Source: Tissierellia bacterium (GTDB lineage: Bacteria > Bacillota > Clostridia > Tissierellales > Tissierellaceae). Taken from it: 52,993 nucleotides of DNA. The position numbers and the translations under genes were made by a program. A model generated the notes under the pieces. That model made no database searches, was not told the origin of the DNA, and saw only the letters and a program-made list of their open reading frames with translations. The first letter of the stretch is position 1. Every line of letters starts with the position of its first letter. The stretch covers positions 1 through 52,993 of the forward strand of contig JAAYHU010000080.1 of the NCBI GenBank assembly GCA_012735245.1, read 5' to 3'. Below, one piece after another: positions 19,919 through 29,564 of the stretch.

Positions 19919-20353
19919 CTATATCATTTGAGTTGGGTCTACATTTGTGTTGTTGGTGTTGTTCTTATTGTTAGATAAGCTTTTTTGAATATTATCCGTC
20001 ATTTTTTCTATAAAACCAAATAGGTTAGTTAGAGCACTATTGCCTTCATCTACTGTGAGTAGTTTTATCTGGTCATTACCTACCACAATAAAACCTACCG
20101 GTGATAAGCAAACACCTGCTCCGCTACCTCCCCCAAAGGGGAATTTCTCTTCTGATATAACTTCTCTCTTATCTCGTCCTTTATTAAATTCGCTACCACC
20201 TGAGGCGAACCCAAAGGATATTTTAGAAACTGGTATTATTACAGTGCCATCAGCTGTATGAACTGCATCTCCTACAATAGTATTTACATCTACCATTTCT
20301 TTAAGATTAGCCATTGTAGTTTTCATTAAACCTTCTATGGGATGTTCTGGCAA
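19919..20353 (-). CDS. ytfJ: GerW family sporulation protein (YtfJ)
   Basis: PEHPIEGLMKTTMANLKEMVDVNTIVGDAVHTADGTVIIPVSKISFGFASGGSEF...FGGGSGAGV; likely TTG start inside the tracked ORF. Confidence 0.9.
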   Translation of the reverse strand: MPEHPIEGLMKTTMANLKEMVDVNTIVGDAVHTADGTVIIPVSKISFGFASGGSEFNKGRDKREVISEEKFPFGGGSGAGVCLSPVGFIVVGNDQIKLLTVDEGNSALTNLFGFIEKMTDNIQKSLSNNKNNTNNTNVDPTQMI

Positions 20354-20876
20354 AAATCTCACCACCTTTTCTTTTCTTCACAAACCTAAAATATACAATA
20401 ATAATATAAACAAATTTTGCTTTTATTATACACAAAAAAAATAATTGGAATATATCCTGATTAAATAGAGGAGTTACCATGATTTCTTTCTCCTTTACCT
20501 CTTCTAAAGTCTTATCTCTTAAGATTAGACCAAAAATAAAGCTTGTAATACTCCAAATAAGGCCTCCTAAAATTCCTAGCAAAAATGGATCTTTAAGACC
20601 TATCTTGACATTTAAAAATAATCTTTCGATTTTCCCTTTATCCACAAAATATCTTAATAGCTCATAGGCATCTATTTTTCTAAAATTTGTTAACCCCCTC
20701 CTATTCTCCTTCTTTTCCTTTTCAGTAGAATCTATTTCCTTCTTTATTAAGCCAAACAAATATGTAATAGTGATCTTATATTTTGATGAGTCAGTAAATT
20801 CATAATAAAATTTAATTTTCAATGGCAAAATTAGTAGGACTAAGATAATAAAAAGGATAATGACTAATATAATCAT
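20307..20876 (-). CDS. DUF2953 family membrane protein (YtfI-like)
   Basis: N-terminal TM, KIKFYYEF..., position immediately before ytfJ. Confidence 0.7.
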   Translation of the reverse strand: MIILVIILFIILVLLILPLKIKFYYEFTDSSKYKITITYLFGLIKKEIDSTEKEKKENRRGLTNFRKIDAYELLRYFVDKGKIERLFLNVKIGLKDPFLLGILGGLIWSITSFIFGLILRDKTLEEVKEKEIMVTPLFNQDIFQLFFLCIIKAKFVYIIIVYFRFVKKRKGGEIFARTSHRRFNENYNG

Positions 20877-20923
20877 ATAAACACTTCCTTTTTCTCCTAT
20901 ACCTTTATTTTTCCAAAAAAAAG

Positions 20924-20953
20924 AAAAATAATACTAAGTCTAGTATTATTTTT
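20924..20953 (-). terminator. Intrinsic terminator overlapping scpB stop codon
   Basis: aaaaataatacta-agtc-tagtattattttt perfect 13-bp stem with T-rich 3' side. Confidence 0.75.
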
Positions 20954-21491
20954 CCGAGTCTAGATTATCTAAACTATTATTAAAATCTTCTAAGGGGGGA
21001 AGCTGGTCTAAGCTCTCTAGGCCAAATGTCTTTAAAAAAAGATCAGTAGTCCCATATAGTATGGGTCTTCCCACCTTTTCAAGCCTTCCCAATTCAACTA
21101 CTAAGCCTCTTTCTATTAAGGTCTCAATGGCCTTATCACATCTGACCCCTCTTATGGCCTCTATATCAGATTTGATGATAGGTTGCCTATAGGCTATTAT
21201 GGATAATGTCTCTAAGGCTGCATTTGATAAACTCTTTGTAAACTTTGGACTTGAAAGTTTCTTAATCCATTCAAAATGTTCTGGTCTGGTAGATAGTTGA
21301 TAAGAATTATTAATTTTCATTATCCTTATTCCCCGTCTATTATAATCGAATTCACTAATCATTTCTTCTAAAAGTTTTTCCACTTGGCTTTCTTCTTTTT
21401 CTATTATAGATGCTATATCCTTTAGTTCCAAGGGATCTCCCCATGTAAATAACAAAGCCTCTATAATTGACTTTAATTCCCTATTCTCCAT
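20946..21491 (-). CDS. scpB: SMC-Scp complex subunit ScpB
   Basis: IIEALLFTWGDPLELKDIA, NAALETLSIIAYRQPIIKSDIEAIRGVRCDKAI, GRPILYGTTDLFLKTFGLESLDQLPP. Confidence 0.95.
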   Translation of the reverse strand: MENRELKSIIEALLFTWGDPLELKDIASIIEKEESQVEKLLEEMISEFDYNRRGIRIMKINNSYQLSTRPEHFEWIKKLSSPKFTKSLSNAALETLSIIAYRQPIIKSDIEAIRGVRCDKAIETLIERGLVVELGRLEKVGRPILYGTTDLFLKTFGLESLDQLPPLEDFNNSLDNLDSEK

Positions 21492-21494
21492 AAA

Positions 21495-22235
21495 CTATGC
21501 CTCTTTCTGTTTCTTGATAATAATTAAGTCAGAAAAGTCCTTTTCTTGAATAACATTTATATATTTCAGGTTAATTAATTCTAATACTGATAAAAAATAT
21601 GTTATTATTTCATTTCTTGTACTATCTTCCTTAAGCAAACTGCTGAAATAGATAGTATCTTCTCTTTTTAATCTTTCTTTAATATCTGAAACACATTTTT
21701 CCAAAGTATATTCTTCTCTTTGTATTTCCCTAACATCTAAAATCTTATCTTTGTTCTTTCTTCTTTTAATAATATTATTTAAAGCCTTTAATAAATCATC
21801 TATATTTACATCGCCAATTTCTAAATTATCGTTAAAATTATCTATTATATCTTCCTTAGGCTTATAAAAGACTTTCGACTGTATACTTTCCATTTCTCTC
21901 AGTTTTTCTGCTACACTTTTAAATTTCTTATATTCTACTAGTCTTCTTACTAATTCAGCCCTAGGGTCTTCTTCAGCTTCTAATTGGCTATCATCTGATT
22001 TTTCCCTTTGGGGTAATAGCATTTTAGATTTTATTTCTAATAAAGTTGCTGCCATTACTAAAAAATCACTAGTTATTTCTAGGTTTAATTCTTCCATTTT
22101 CTCAATATATTCTATAAACTGTTCAGTTATCAAACTTATTGGTATGTCATAAATGTCAATTTCCGCCCTATCAATTAAATGCAATAGCAAATCCATAGGA
22201 CCTTCGAAGACATCTATCCTAATTTTATATTCCAT
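21495..22235 (-). CDS. scpA: Segregation/condensation protein A
   Basis: IRIDVFEGPMDLLLHLIDRAEIDIYDIPISLITEQFIEYIE...FLVMAATLLEIKSKMLLP. Confidence 0.95.
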   Translation of the reverse strand: MEYKIRIDVFEGPMDLLLHLIDRAEIDIYDIPISLITEQFIEYIEKMEELNLEITSDFLVMAATLLEIKSKMLLPQREKSDDSQLEAEEDPRAELVRRLVEYKKFKSVAEKLREMESIQSKVFYKPKEDIIDNFNDNLEIGDVNIDDLLKALNNIIKRRKNKDKILDVREIQREEYTLEKCVSDIKERLKREDTIYFSSLLKEDSTRNEIITYFLSVLELINLKYINVIQEKDFSDLIIIKKQKEA

Positions 22236-22839
22236 ACACTACACTCCACAAATACCCTAATATTAAATCTAAAAGATCTAAGGCATATGATATAATAGGA
22301 CCCAATATTTTATCTATGGTATTAGTCCCTATAAGTATTACAAGGATAATATACAAGTATTTTTCATATCTATAAAAATAATATTCTTGCTTCCTAGGCA
22401 GTAAACTGGCTAGGATTTTTGACCCGTCTAAGGGTGGAAAAGGCAGTAAATTAAATACTCCCAACATTATATTATACCATAAAGTGATTACAAAGATTTT
22501 TTGCAATATGGGACTAGTAATTCTAGCAAATAGTATTACAAAGCTTACTAAAATAGCAATGATAAAATTTGTAAGAGGACCTGCTAAAGAAACTAAGATA
22601 GTATCTCTCTTTCTATTTCTAAAATTTAGAGGATTAATTGGAACAGGCTTGGCCCACCCAAACCTAAAAACTAGCATGCAAACAAAACCTACTGGATCTA
22701 TATGTTTAATAGGATTTAAACTCAACCTTCCAGCATTTTTTGCAGTATTATCTCCCAAAATATATGCCATATATCCATGGGCCAGTTCATGAAAAATAAT
22801 TGCAATAAACAATCCTGGTAAATTATAAACAAAATTCAT
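22225..22839 (-). CDS. Site-2 protease family (M50) membrane metalloprotease
   Basis: IIFHELAHGYMAYILGD (HExxH), NLLPFPPLDGSKIL (NPDG-like). Confidence 0.92.
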   Translation of the reverse strand: MNFVYNLPGLFIAIIFHELAHGYMAYILGDNTAKNAGRLSLNPIKHIDPVGFVCMLVFRFGWAKPVPINPLNFRNRKRDTILVSLAGPLTNFIIAILVSFVILFARITSPILQKIFVITLWYNIMLGVFNLLPFPPLDGSKILASLLPRKQEYYFYRYEKYLYIILVILIGTNTIDKILGPIISYALDLLDLILGYLWSVVYGI

Positions 22840-22878
22840 ATTTTACACCCTTCTTTTTTATTCATATAAACATTATAC

Positions 22879-22910
22879 AACCTCGACATATTAAAGTCGA
22901 GGTTTAATAT
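22879..22910 (-). other. Interleaved inverted repeats (A-B-A'-B') in the dacF/M50 intergenic leader
   Basis: On +: aacctcgac(22879-22887) / atattaaa(22888-22895) / gtcgaggtt(22896-22904) / tttaatat(22903-22910); first pairs with third, second with fourth. Confidence 0.7.
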
Positions 22911-22921
22911 CCTTCTTACAA

Positions 22922-24076
22922 TTATCTGCCTTTTAAATATGATTTAATAGTCCTATTTAAGATATTTAATAAATTTGCCTTTTCAACTTCAGATTTTATA
23001 ACCAAATTTACTCTATCAATCTCCTTACCATTTAATCTGATTATTAGTTCTCCTACTACATCTCCCGCTGACATGGGACTCTTTATTATATCTGGTAAAA
23101 CTACATCCTTTTCAATATTTCCTGATTCACCCTTAGGTAAAAGAACGAAACTATCCCTTTCAAGCATAATATCTACTTCATATAGTTTTCCCTTTTCTAC
23201 GGGTAATGTGGCTACAATATCACCTTTTTTACCTATATTTATAGATTCAAAATTTGCAAAGCCATAATCTAACATCCGCTTGGCTTCATCAAACCTAATC
23301 TGGGAAGTTTTTGAACCTAAAACAACGGCAATTAGTTCTAGATCTCCCCTTTTGGCCGAAGCAGATATACAGAATCCTGCCTCATTGGTAGATCCAGTTT
23401 TAATTCCAGTGGTACCTTCATATTCCTTCACTAATCTGTTGGTATTGACCATAGTTTGAATACTATTTTTATTCCTGCCTACTTTTAAGTCATACATGTA
23501 GGTGGTTAACCACTCATTAACTATTGGATATTTCAATAATTCTTTAGACATAATAGCTACATCGTAAGCTGAAACATAGTGATTTTCATTAGGTAAGCCA
23601 CTGGCATTGGCAAAATGTGTATTTTCCATGCCTAATTCCTTTGCTTTCTCGTTCATCATTTTTACAAAGATTTCTTCAGAACCTGCAATATGCTCAGCTA
23701 AGGCCACAGATGCATCATTTGCTGATCTTATGGCTATGGCCCTAAATAGGTCCTCTACAGTTTGGGTTTCACCAGCTTCCAAATAGACTTGGGAGCCTCC
23801 CATCCTAGAAGCATGATTACTGATAATAACCTTATCATTTAAGGATATTCTTCCTGAATTTAATGCTTCTACTCCTAATAACATTGTCATTATCTTAGTA
23901 ATACTGGCAGGTGCTAACCTTTCATGCTCATTTAATTTATATATAATCTCGCCAGTATTAACTTCCATAAGTATAGCAGCCTTTGCATCGACCTTTAAAT
24001 CTGCATTGGCATATACGCCAAGGGAATTTGTGAAGATCAAAAGTATTAATATGATAGGTGCAAGTTTTCTTTTCAA
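22922..24076 (-). CDS. D-alanyl-D-alanine carboxypeptidase (DacF-like), second copy
   Basis: LAPASITKIMTMLLG (SxxK), SANDASVALAE (SxN), KTGST (KTG); probable TTG start after GGAGG (ORF track 24118). Confidence 0.9.
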   Translation of the reverse strand: MKRKLAPIILILLIFTNSLGVYANADLKVDAKAAILMEVNTGEIIYKLNEHERLAPASITKIMTMLLGVEALNSGRISLNDKVIISNHASRMGGSQVYLEAGETQTVEDLFRAIAIRSANDASVALAEHIAGSEEIFVKMMNEKAKELGMENTHFANASGLPNENHYVSAYDVAIMSKELLKYPIVNEWLTTYMYDLKVGRNKNSIQTMVNTNRLVKEYEGTTGIKTGSTNEAGFCISASAKRGDLELIAVVLGSKTSQIRFDEAKRMLDYGFANFESINIGKKGDIVATLPVEKGKLYEVDIMLERDSFVLLPKGESGNIEKDVVLPDIIKSPMSAGDVVGELIIRLNGKEIDRVNLVIKSEVEKANLLNILNRTIKSYLKGR

Positions 24077-24173
24077 CTTAATACCTCCATTCCATATATT
24101 TACTTTTATATTCTCCACAAATTTCCTACTTATGCAGATTTAAAATAAATGACATTATTTGGTTATTATTAAT

Positions 24174-25478
24174 TTATTGGATTTCATTATAAATCAGCCT
24201 TTTAACTTCTTTATTCTTATCCCCTATGATGAAGATATTAAGTAGTCGATTTTTCACTTCCTCTACTTTGCTTAAGTCGTTTCCATGGACATAGGCTAAG
24301 GTCTCTCCTATTTCCACTTTATCGTCTACCTTCTTATTCAATACAATACCTGCAGCCAAATCTATTATTGATTCCTTAGTTTCCCTACCTGCCCCTAAGG
24401 CTAAGGCACATTTACCTACTTCCTCGGCATTTATTGACTTAACATATCCCTCATCATTTGATTTAACTTCCATAATATATTTTGCCTTAGGTAACAATTC
24501 AGGATTCTCTATATAGGATACATCTCCACCTTGATATCTTACCAATTCCTTAAGCTTTTCAAGGGCCTTGCCAGAGCCTACTGCCTCAATTAACATATTT
24601 CTTCCATCTATTTCATTGTCTACCTTCTCTGCAAGAACCAAAAGCTTTGCACCTAAAACTAGGCTTAGTTCATATAAATCTTCAGGACCATTTCCTTTTA
24701 AAGTTTCAATGGCTTCTTTTACCTCTAGGGCATTGCCTATGGCTTTGCCTAAGGGTTCATCCATATTTGTAACTAAGGCAGTGGTCTTTCTACCATATAG
24801 GTTACCAATATCTACCATTTCCTTAGCTAGTTTTATTGCATCATCTATATTTTTCATAAAGGCACCAGAGCCTACCTTAACATCTAAAATAATTCCATCG
24901 GATTCAACAGCTAACTTTTTACTCATTATACTGGCAGTTATAAGAGAAATATTATCTACTGTTGCAGTTACATCTCTTAAGGCATATAATTTTTTATCAG
25001 CAGGGGTTATATTGCCAGTCTGGCTACAAATTGCAATATTTATTTTATTGGCAATATCTTCAAATTCTTTATTATTTAATTCAACCCTAAAGCCTTTTAT
25101 AGATTCTAATTTATCTAAGGTTCCCCCTGTATGCCCTAGGCCTCTACCTGACATCTTAACAAAAGGTACTCCGCAAGCTGCCACCATAGGTCCTAAGACT
25201 AAGGTAGTAGTATCACCTACACCACCTGTTGAGTGCTTATCTACCTTAATCCCATTAATCCTGGACAAATCAAAGGTATCTCCTGAGTTGATTATTGCCT
25301 TTGTTAAATCCAGAGTTTCTCTTTTATCCATCTTGTTTAAAAAAATAGCCATTAGTAGGGCTGAAGCTTGATAATCCGGTATAAGCCCCTTAGTATAATT
25401 CTCTACAAAATAGCTGATTTCTTCAGTACTTAGTGCTTGTCCATCTCGTTTTTTCATAATAATGTCATACATTCTCAT
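24174..25478 (-). CDS. pdp: Pyrimidine-nucleoside phosphorylase
   Basis: MRMYDIIMKKRDGQALSTEEI, VDKHSTGGVGDTTTLVLGPMVAACGVPFVKMSGRGLGHTGGTLDKLESI. Confidence 0.95.
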   Translation of the reverse strand: MRMYDIIMKKRDGQALSTEEISYFVENYTKGLIPDYQASALLMAIFLNKMDKRETLDLTKAIINSGDTFDLSRINGIKVDKHSTGGVGDTTTLVLGPMVAACGVPFVKMSGRGLGHTGGTLDKLESIKGFRVELNNKEFEDIANKINIAICSQTGNITPADKKLYALRDVTATVDNISLITASIMSKKLAVESDGIILDVKVGSGAFMKNIDDAIKLAKEMVDIGNLYGRKTTALVTNMDEPLGKAIGNALEVKEAIETLKGNGPEDLYELSLVLGAKLLVLAEKVDNEIDGRNMLIEAVGSGKALEKLKELVRYQGGDVSYIENPELLPKAKYIMEVKSNDEGYVKSINAEEVGKCALALGAGRETKESIIDLAAGIVLNKKVDDKVEIGETLAYVHGNDLSKVEEVKNRLLNIFIIGDKNKEVKRLIYNEIQ

Positions 25479-25491
25479 AATTTATCCTCCA

Positions 25492-26310
25492 TTAGATACT
25501 ATTAAGTATTTCTACAATCAATTTTTCAAATTTATCCTTAACTTTTAAAGATGTTTCTACTACTTCTTCATGTTTTAATGGTTTGTTTAAGATGCCTGCT
25601 GCCATATTTGTAATACAGGATATTCCTAAAACTCTAACTCCTTCATGATTTGCTACTATAACTTCTGGAACTGTAGACATGCCTACTGCATCTGCTCCTA
25701 AGATCCTAGCTAATTTAACTTCAGCAGGAGTTTCATAGGTAGGTCCTGTAAACCACATATAAACTCCTTCTTTTAAGTCAATTCCTAACTTTTCACCAAC
25801 TTTTTTAGCTATATCTATATAACTATTATCATAGGCCTTAGACATATCTAAAAATCTTGGCCCTAATTGGTCTAAATTTTTTCCAATTAAGGGGTTTTGC
25901 CCTGTAAAATTGATATGGTCTTTAATTATCATTAAATCACCTGGAGTGAAATCCATATTCACTCCCCCTGCAGCATTTGTTACTACTAGGCTTTCAATCC
26001 CAAGTCTAATTAATACTCTTATTGGAAAAGTAACTTCTTTCATAGAATATCCTTCGTAAAAATGGAATCTTCCCTGCATTGCAACAACAGTTTTTCCACC
26101 TAATTCTCCTATGACCAATTGGCCAGCATGGCCTTCCACAGTAGACCTTGGAAAATTAGGAATTTCTTCATATTTTAATTTTATTGGATTTTCAATTTTA
26201 TCTCCCAAGGATCCTAAACCTGAGCCTAAAATTAAGCCTATTTTAGGCGTTTTTTCTATTTTAGATAATATATAGTCCTTAGATTCATTGATTTTATTTA
26301 AATAGTCCAT
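25492..26310 (-). CDS. punA: Purine-nucleoside phosphorylase
   Basis: IGLILGSGLGSLGDKIENP, GRFHFYEGYSMKEVTFPIRV, TNAAGGVNMDFTPGDLMIIKDHIN, GPTYETPAEVKLARILGADAVGMSTVPEVIVANHEG. Confidence 0.96.
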   Translation of the reverse strand: MDYLNKINESKDYILSKIEKTPKIGLILGSGLGSLGDKIENPIKLKYEEIPNFPRSTVEGHAGQLVIGELGGKTVVAMQGRFHFYEGYSMKEVTFPIRVLIRLGIESLVVTNAAGGVNMDFTPGDLMIIKDHINFTGQNPLIGKNLDQLGPRFLDMSKAYDNSYIDIAKKVGEKLGIDLKEGVYMWFTGPTYETPAEVKLARILGADAVGMSTVPEVIVANHEGVRVLGISCITNMAAGILNKPLKHEEVVETSLKVKDKFEKLIVEILNSI

Positions 26311-26321
26311 TTTATCTCCTC

Positions 26322-27209
26322 CTATGCTCTTGGATGTGAGTTATTATATACCTCTCTCAATTCCTTATTATTAGTCGCAAAGGAATAAATTTGAGTAGTT
26401 GATATATCAGAATGACCTAAAATTTCTTGCACTGTTTTAATATCTGCTCCATTCTCGATTAAATGTACGGCGAAAGAATGTCTAAGGGTTTGGGGAGTAA
26501 TATCTTTATTAATATTAGCTTTTTTCGTATACTGTTTAATTATTTTCCAAAACCCCTGCCTAGTCAGCCTTTTTCCACTATAATTTAAAAATAATGGTTC
26601 TTCCTTTCCTTCTTCAATATTTGACCTATAATTGGAGATATAGTAGGCTAATGCCTTTAAAGCTTTTCTCCCTATAGGTATCACCCTTTGGTTATTGTCA
26701 TCTCTTACAATAAGTAAGCTTGCATCTAAGTTAATGTCGTCCATATTTAAGGAGATGATTTCTGATACCCTAAGACCTGTTGCATATAAAAGCTCTAACA
26801 TGGCCTTGTCTCTAGCTCCTTTAAAATCCTTAGGGTTAGGTTGAGATAATAAGAGATTAACCTCCTCCATAGTTAATATGGAAGGAATCCTTTTTTCTGC
26901 TTTAGGCGATTTTAAGTTCAAAGTAGGATCTTCATCTAAAATATTCCTATTCAATAAATATTGAAAAAAACATCTAATAGAGGCTAAATTTCTAGATATA
27001 GTTGATGTAGATTTGCCTTTTTTCTGTAAATTCATCAAATATGTAATAATAGTGGTTTTAGTAGTATCTTTAAAACTGGATATCTTATTTTCCTGCAAAT
27101 ATTCTTTAAACTGTAGTATATCTCTAATATAAGCTTCTAGTGTATTTTCTCTTAATTTCTTTTCATTTTTCATATAATCGAGATAATCTCCAACAATTTT
27201 ATCAGACAT
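26322..27209 (-). CDS. xerD: Tyrosine recombinase XerD
   Basis: LLYATGLRVSEIISL, TPQTLRHSFAVHLIENGADIKTVQEILGHSDISTTQIYS; core housekeeping context. Confidence 0.92.
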   Translation of the reverse strand: MSDKIVGDYLDYMKNEKKLRENTLEAYIRDILQFKEYLQENKISSFKDTTKTTIITYLMNLQKKGKSTSTISRNLASIRCFFQYLLNRNILDEDPTLNLKSPKAEKRIPSILTMEEVNLLLSQPNPKDFKGARDKAMLELLYATGLRVSEIISLNMDDINLDASLLIVRDDNNQRVIPIGRKALKALAYYISNYRSNIEEGKEEPLFLNYSGKRLTRQGFWKIIKQYTKKANINKDITPQTLRHSFAVHLIENGADIKTVQEILGHSDISTTQIYSFATNNKELREVYNNSHPRA

Positions 27210-27244
27210 TATACTTCTCCTTTGCAATTAAACTAAAATCTTAG

Positions 27245-27859
27245 CTATACGTCCATGAATTTAATAAAATAGTGAGTATAAAATCCCTCTATTATACATC
27301 CTAATACTAATACAATAGAAAAAATAAATATTAAGAAGGAATAATCAGCTAAATTCCTATTAAAATCCTTGGCCCTTCTGAATTTCTTTCTATTAATGGA
27401 ATTAGATAAAGCAATTGCAGTAATGGCTAATAAGCTAGGCAAAACGATTAAATATTGGGGCAACAATCCTATTAAAGCAAAGAGAAATCCTTTAAATCCA
27501 AAGCTTTTAACTAAAAAACCTACTAAAAAACCTATATTAATACCGCTCCAACAAATAATAAGTGGTATTCCAATTAGGCCTATACCTATTAAGCCTAGGA
27601 GCCAGATAATAAAGATTTTTCTATAATTTAAAAAAAGGGAGGATATAAAGATATCCTTAAAATAAAAATTTCCATTGTTAATATGTTTCAAAAAAACATT
27701 CATATAATTGGCCAATTCAATACACTTATTCCTATCTAATCTATTGGCTATAATAGAGCCTATAATTATACCTAGAACTAGGGCTAAGGCCAATATAAAA
27801 TACAAAATAAAATTATTTTGTAAATGTCTTTTACATAAGTTTAAAATTTTCTTTGGCAT
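27245..27859 (-). CDS. spoIIM: Stage II sporulation protein M
   Basis: Multi-TM protein with SpoIIM-type region (GIIIGSIIANRLD..., FLVGFLVKSFGFKGFLFALIGLLPQYLIVLPSLL); adjacent to xerD. Confidence 0.87.
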   Translation of the reverse strand: MPKKILNLCKRHLQNNFILYFILALALVLGIIIGSIIANRLDRNKCIELANYMNVFLKHINNGNFYFKDIFISSLFLNYRKIFIIWLLGLIGIGLIGIPLIICWSGINIGFLVGFLVKSFGFKGFLFALIGLLPQYLIVLPSLLAITAIALSNSINRKKFRRAKDFNRNLADYSFLIFIFSIVLVLGCIIEGFYTHYFIKFMDV

Positions 27860-27922
27860 ATATTCTCCCCCTTTGTATACAAGCCCTAAAACATAGTATG
27901 CAAAGGTGGAAAATAATATCAC

Positions 27923-28483
27923 CTATTGTTTATTATCTAAATATTTTTTTGCTAAAATAATACCAATAATAGTTTTGCTATCTGTTATCTCTCCCCTTTC
28001 TATCATCTTAATTAAAAGATCAATATTATATTTTTCTACTTTAATGTATTCATCTGTATCTTGAGTTGCTTCCCCTTTAACTAAATCAGTAGCCAAAAAC
28101 AGATATATTTTTTCATTAGTAAAACCTGGAGATGTATAAAACTCCATTAAATATTCCATTTTTTCAGTAGAATAGCCTGTTTCTTCCTTTAGTTCCCTAA
28201 TTGCTGTAACCCTAGGCTCTTCGTTTATCTCTAGTTTTCCCGCAGGAATTTCTAACAAAAATTTTTCTACTGCTTTCCTATATTGTTTTACCAAAATAAT
28301 AGAACCATCATCAGCAATGGGGATTACTGCAACACTTCCTGGATGTTCTACAATTTCCCTTTTAGAATACTTTTTATCTGGAAGTTCAACGGTGTCAACC
28401 CTTAAATTTAATATTTTCCCTTCATATAGTTTATCGGATTTCATTGTTTTTTCTTCAAACATCTTGACCTTTCCTTTCCTCAA
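27923..28483 (-). CDS. NUDIX hydrolase (ADP-ribose pyrophosphatase-like)
   Basis: Nudix box GKLEINEEPRVTAIRELKEETGY; SPGFTNEKIYLFLA. Confidence 0.92.
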   Translation of the reverse strand: MRKGKVKMFEEKTMKSDKLYEGKILNLRVDTVELPDKKYSKREIVEHPGSVAVIPIADDGSIILVKQYRKAVEKFLLEIPAGKLEINEEPRVTAIRELKEETGYSTEKMEYLMEFYTSPGFTNEKIYLFLATDLVKGEATQDTDEYIKVEKYNIDLLIKMIERGEITDSKTIIGIILAKKYLDNKQ

Positions 28484-29564
28484 TTAATTTAACTACATAT
28501 TTGCCTACGGCACCTAGAGCTGCAAAATATTCTGGATCCTCCTTTATAGTTCTACCCATAGAGGTAGTTCTTATATCGAATTTTTTCATTGCATCATGAA
28601 TTAATTCTCCATTGCTAAATATTATATTATGCCTTTTGTCTAAATTATGATTTCTTATTTGCTCTATTAAAAAATCCTCCTTTTCTTTGTCTAAATAGGG
28701 CAAAACTAGATTTGACTTTGTATTGGTAATTTCAGATAGAACGGTTAAGGTGTGGTGGCTAAGACCCCTATGTCTTAAACGCCTATCTTGGAAACTAATT
28801 CTGGGTACTGCTATTGAAAGGCCACCAAGATTGTTTACAGCATCTATTATATAACCTTGTTCAATTCCTGTAAATCCGTATTTAGTACCGCTGCCTACAA
28901 TTCCTGGCCCCATAGAAATTATAGTAACATGTCCCTTTAATATCTCCTTTGCAGCAATTAGGCCAGTGTAAATATTTATACATTCTAAATCTCCACCGAA
29001 GGAATGGCCTATGGTTATGGTGTTTCTTAACAAGCCTTTATGTTTTAATTCTTTAACAGTATTGCTAAAATATATGGGTAAGGCTCCACCATCAGTCATA
29101 ATATAATCTATTTCTATATCTTGATTCAAGTACTTTATCATAGCTATTATGGGAGCAATCATACTATGCAAAGTCCCTACAACAAATATGTGATTATCTA
29201 GACTTTTAAAGTCTAGAAATTTTTCATGATAAGGACTGTCCTCCTCTTCAGCAGCAAAACACCTTACTTGAAATGGAGTATATCTTAATTTCATAATATG
29301 GCCTAAGCCTTCTAAATCCATGCTCTCATTATTATAATTATACATGACAAAATGATATCCACCAGTACCTAAATTTAATTCTACTGCAGTTGTATTTAAC
29401 ACTACTTCATCATTTATATTCACTTTACCAGTGATGTCTTTATAATTTACAGCCTTGTAAATTTCGCCATCAATATTTACAGAAATTATATCTACATGTT
29501 CATCTCCTCTAATAATACTTGTTACAATCCCATTCTTATAACTTATCATTTTCATACCTTCCAA
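28455..29564 (-). CDS. DUF3866 family protein
   Basis: Conserved blocks LNLGTGGYHFV, TLHSMIAPI, GHSFGGDLE, SMGPGIVGSGTKYGFTGIEQG, RHRGLSHHTLTVL; recognised from family context, function unknown. Confidence 0.75.
   Translation of the reverse strand: MEGMKMISYKNGIVTSIIRGDEHVDIISVNIDGEIYKAVNYKDITGKVNINDEVVLNTTAVELNLGTGGYHFVMYNYNNESMDLEGLGHIMKLRYTPFQVRCFAAEEEDSPYHEKFLDFKSLDNHIFVVGTLHSMIAPIIAMIKYLNQDIEIDYIMTDGGALPIYFSNTVKELKHKGLLRNTITIGHSFGGDLECINIYTGLIAAKEILKGHVTIISMGPGIVGSGTKYGFTGIEQGYIIDAVNNLGGLSIAVPRISFQDRRLRHRGLSHHTLTVLSEITNTKSNLVLPYLDKEKEDFLIEQIRNHNLDKRHNIIFSNGELIHDAMKKFDIRTTSMGRTIKEDPEYFAALGAVGKYVVKLIEERKGQDV

Noticed and set aside
24568-25371. 267-aa plus-strand ORF
   Set aside because: Fully antisense to the well-supported pyrimidine-nucleoside phosphorylase; composition is a mirror artefact and it has no recognisable domain
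26322-27209. Tyrosine recombinase as evidence of a mobile element
   Set aside because: XerD housekeeping context (spoIIM-xerD-punA) with no attachment repeats or cargo genes
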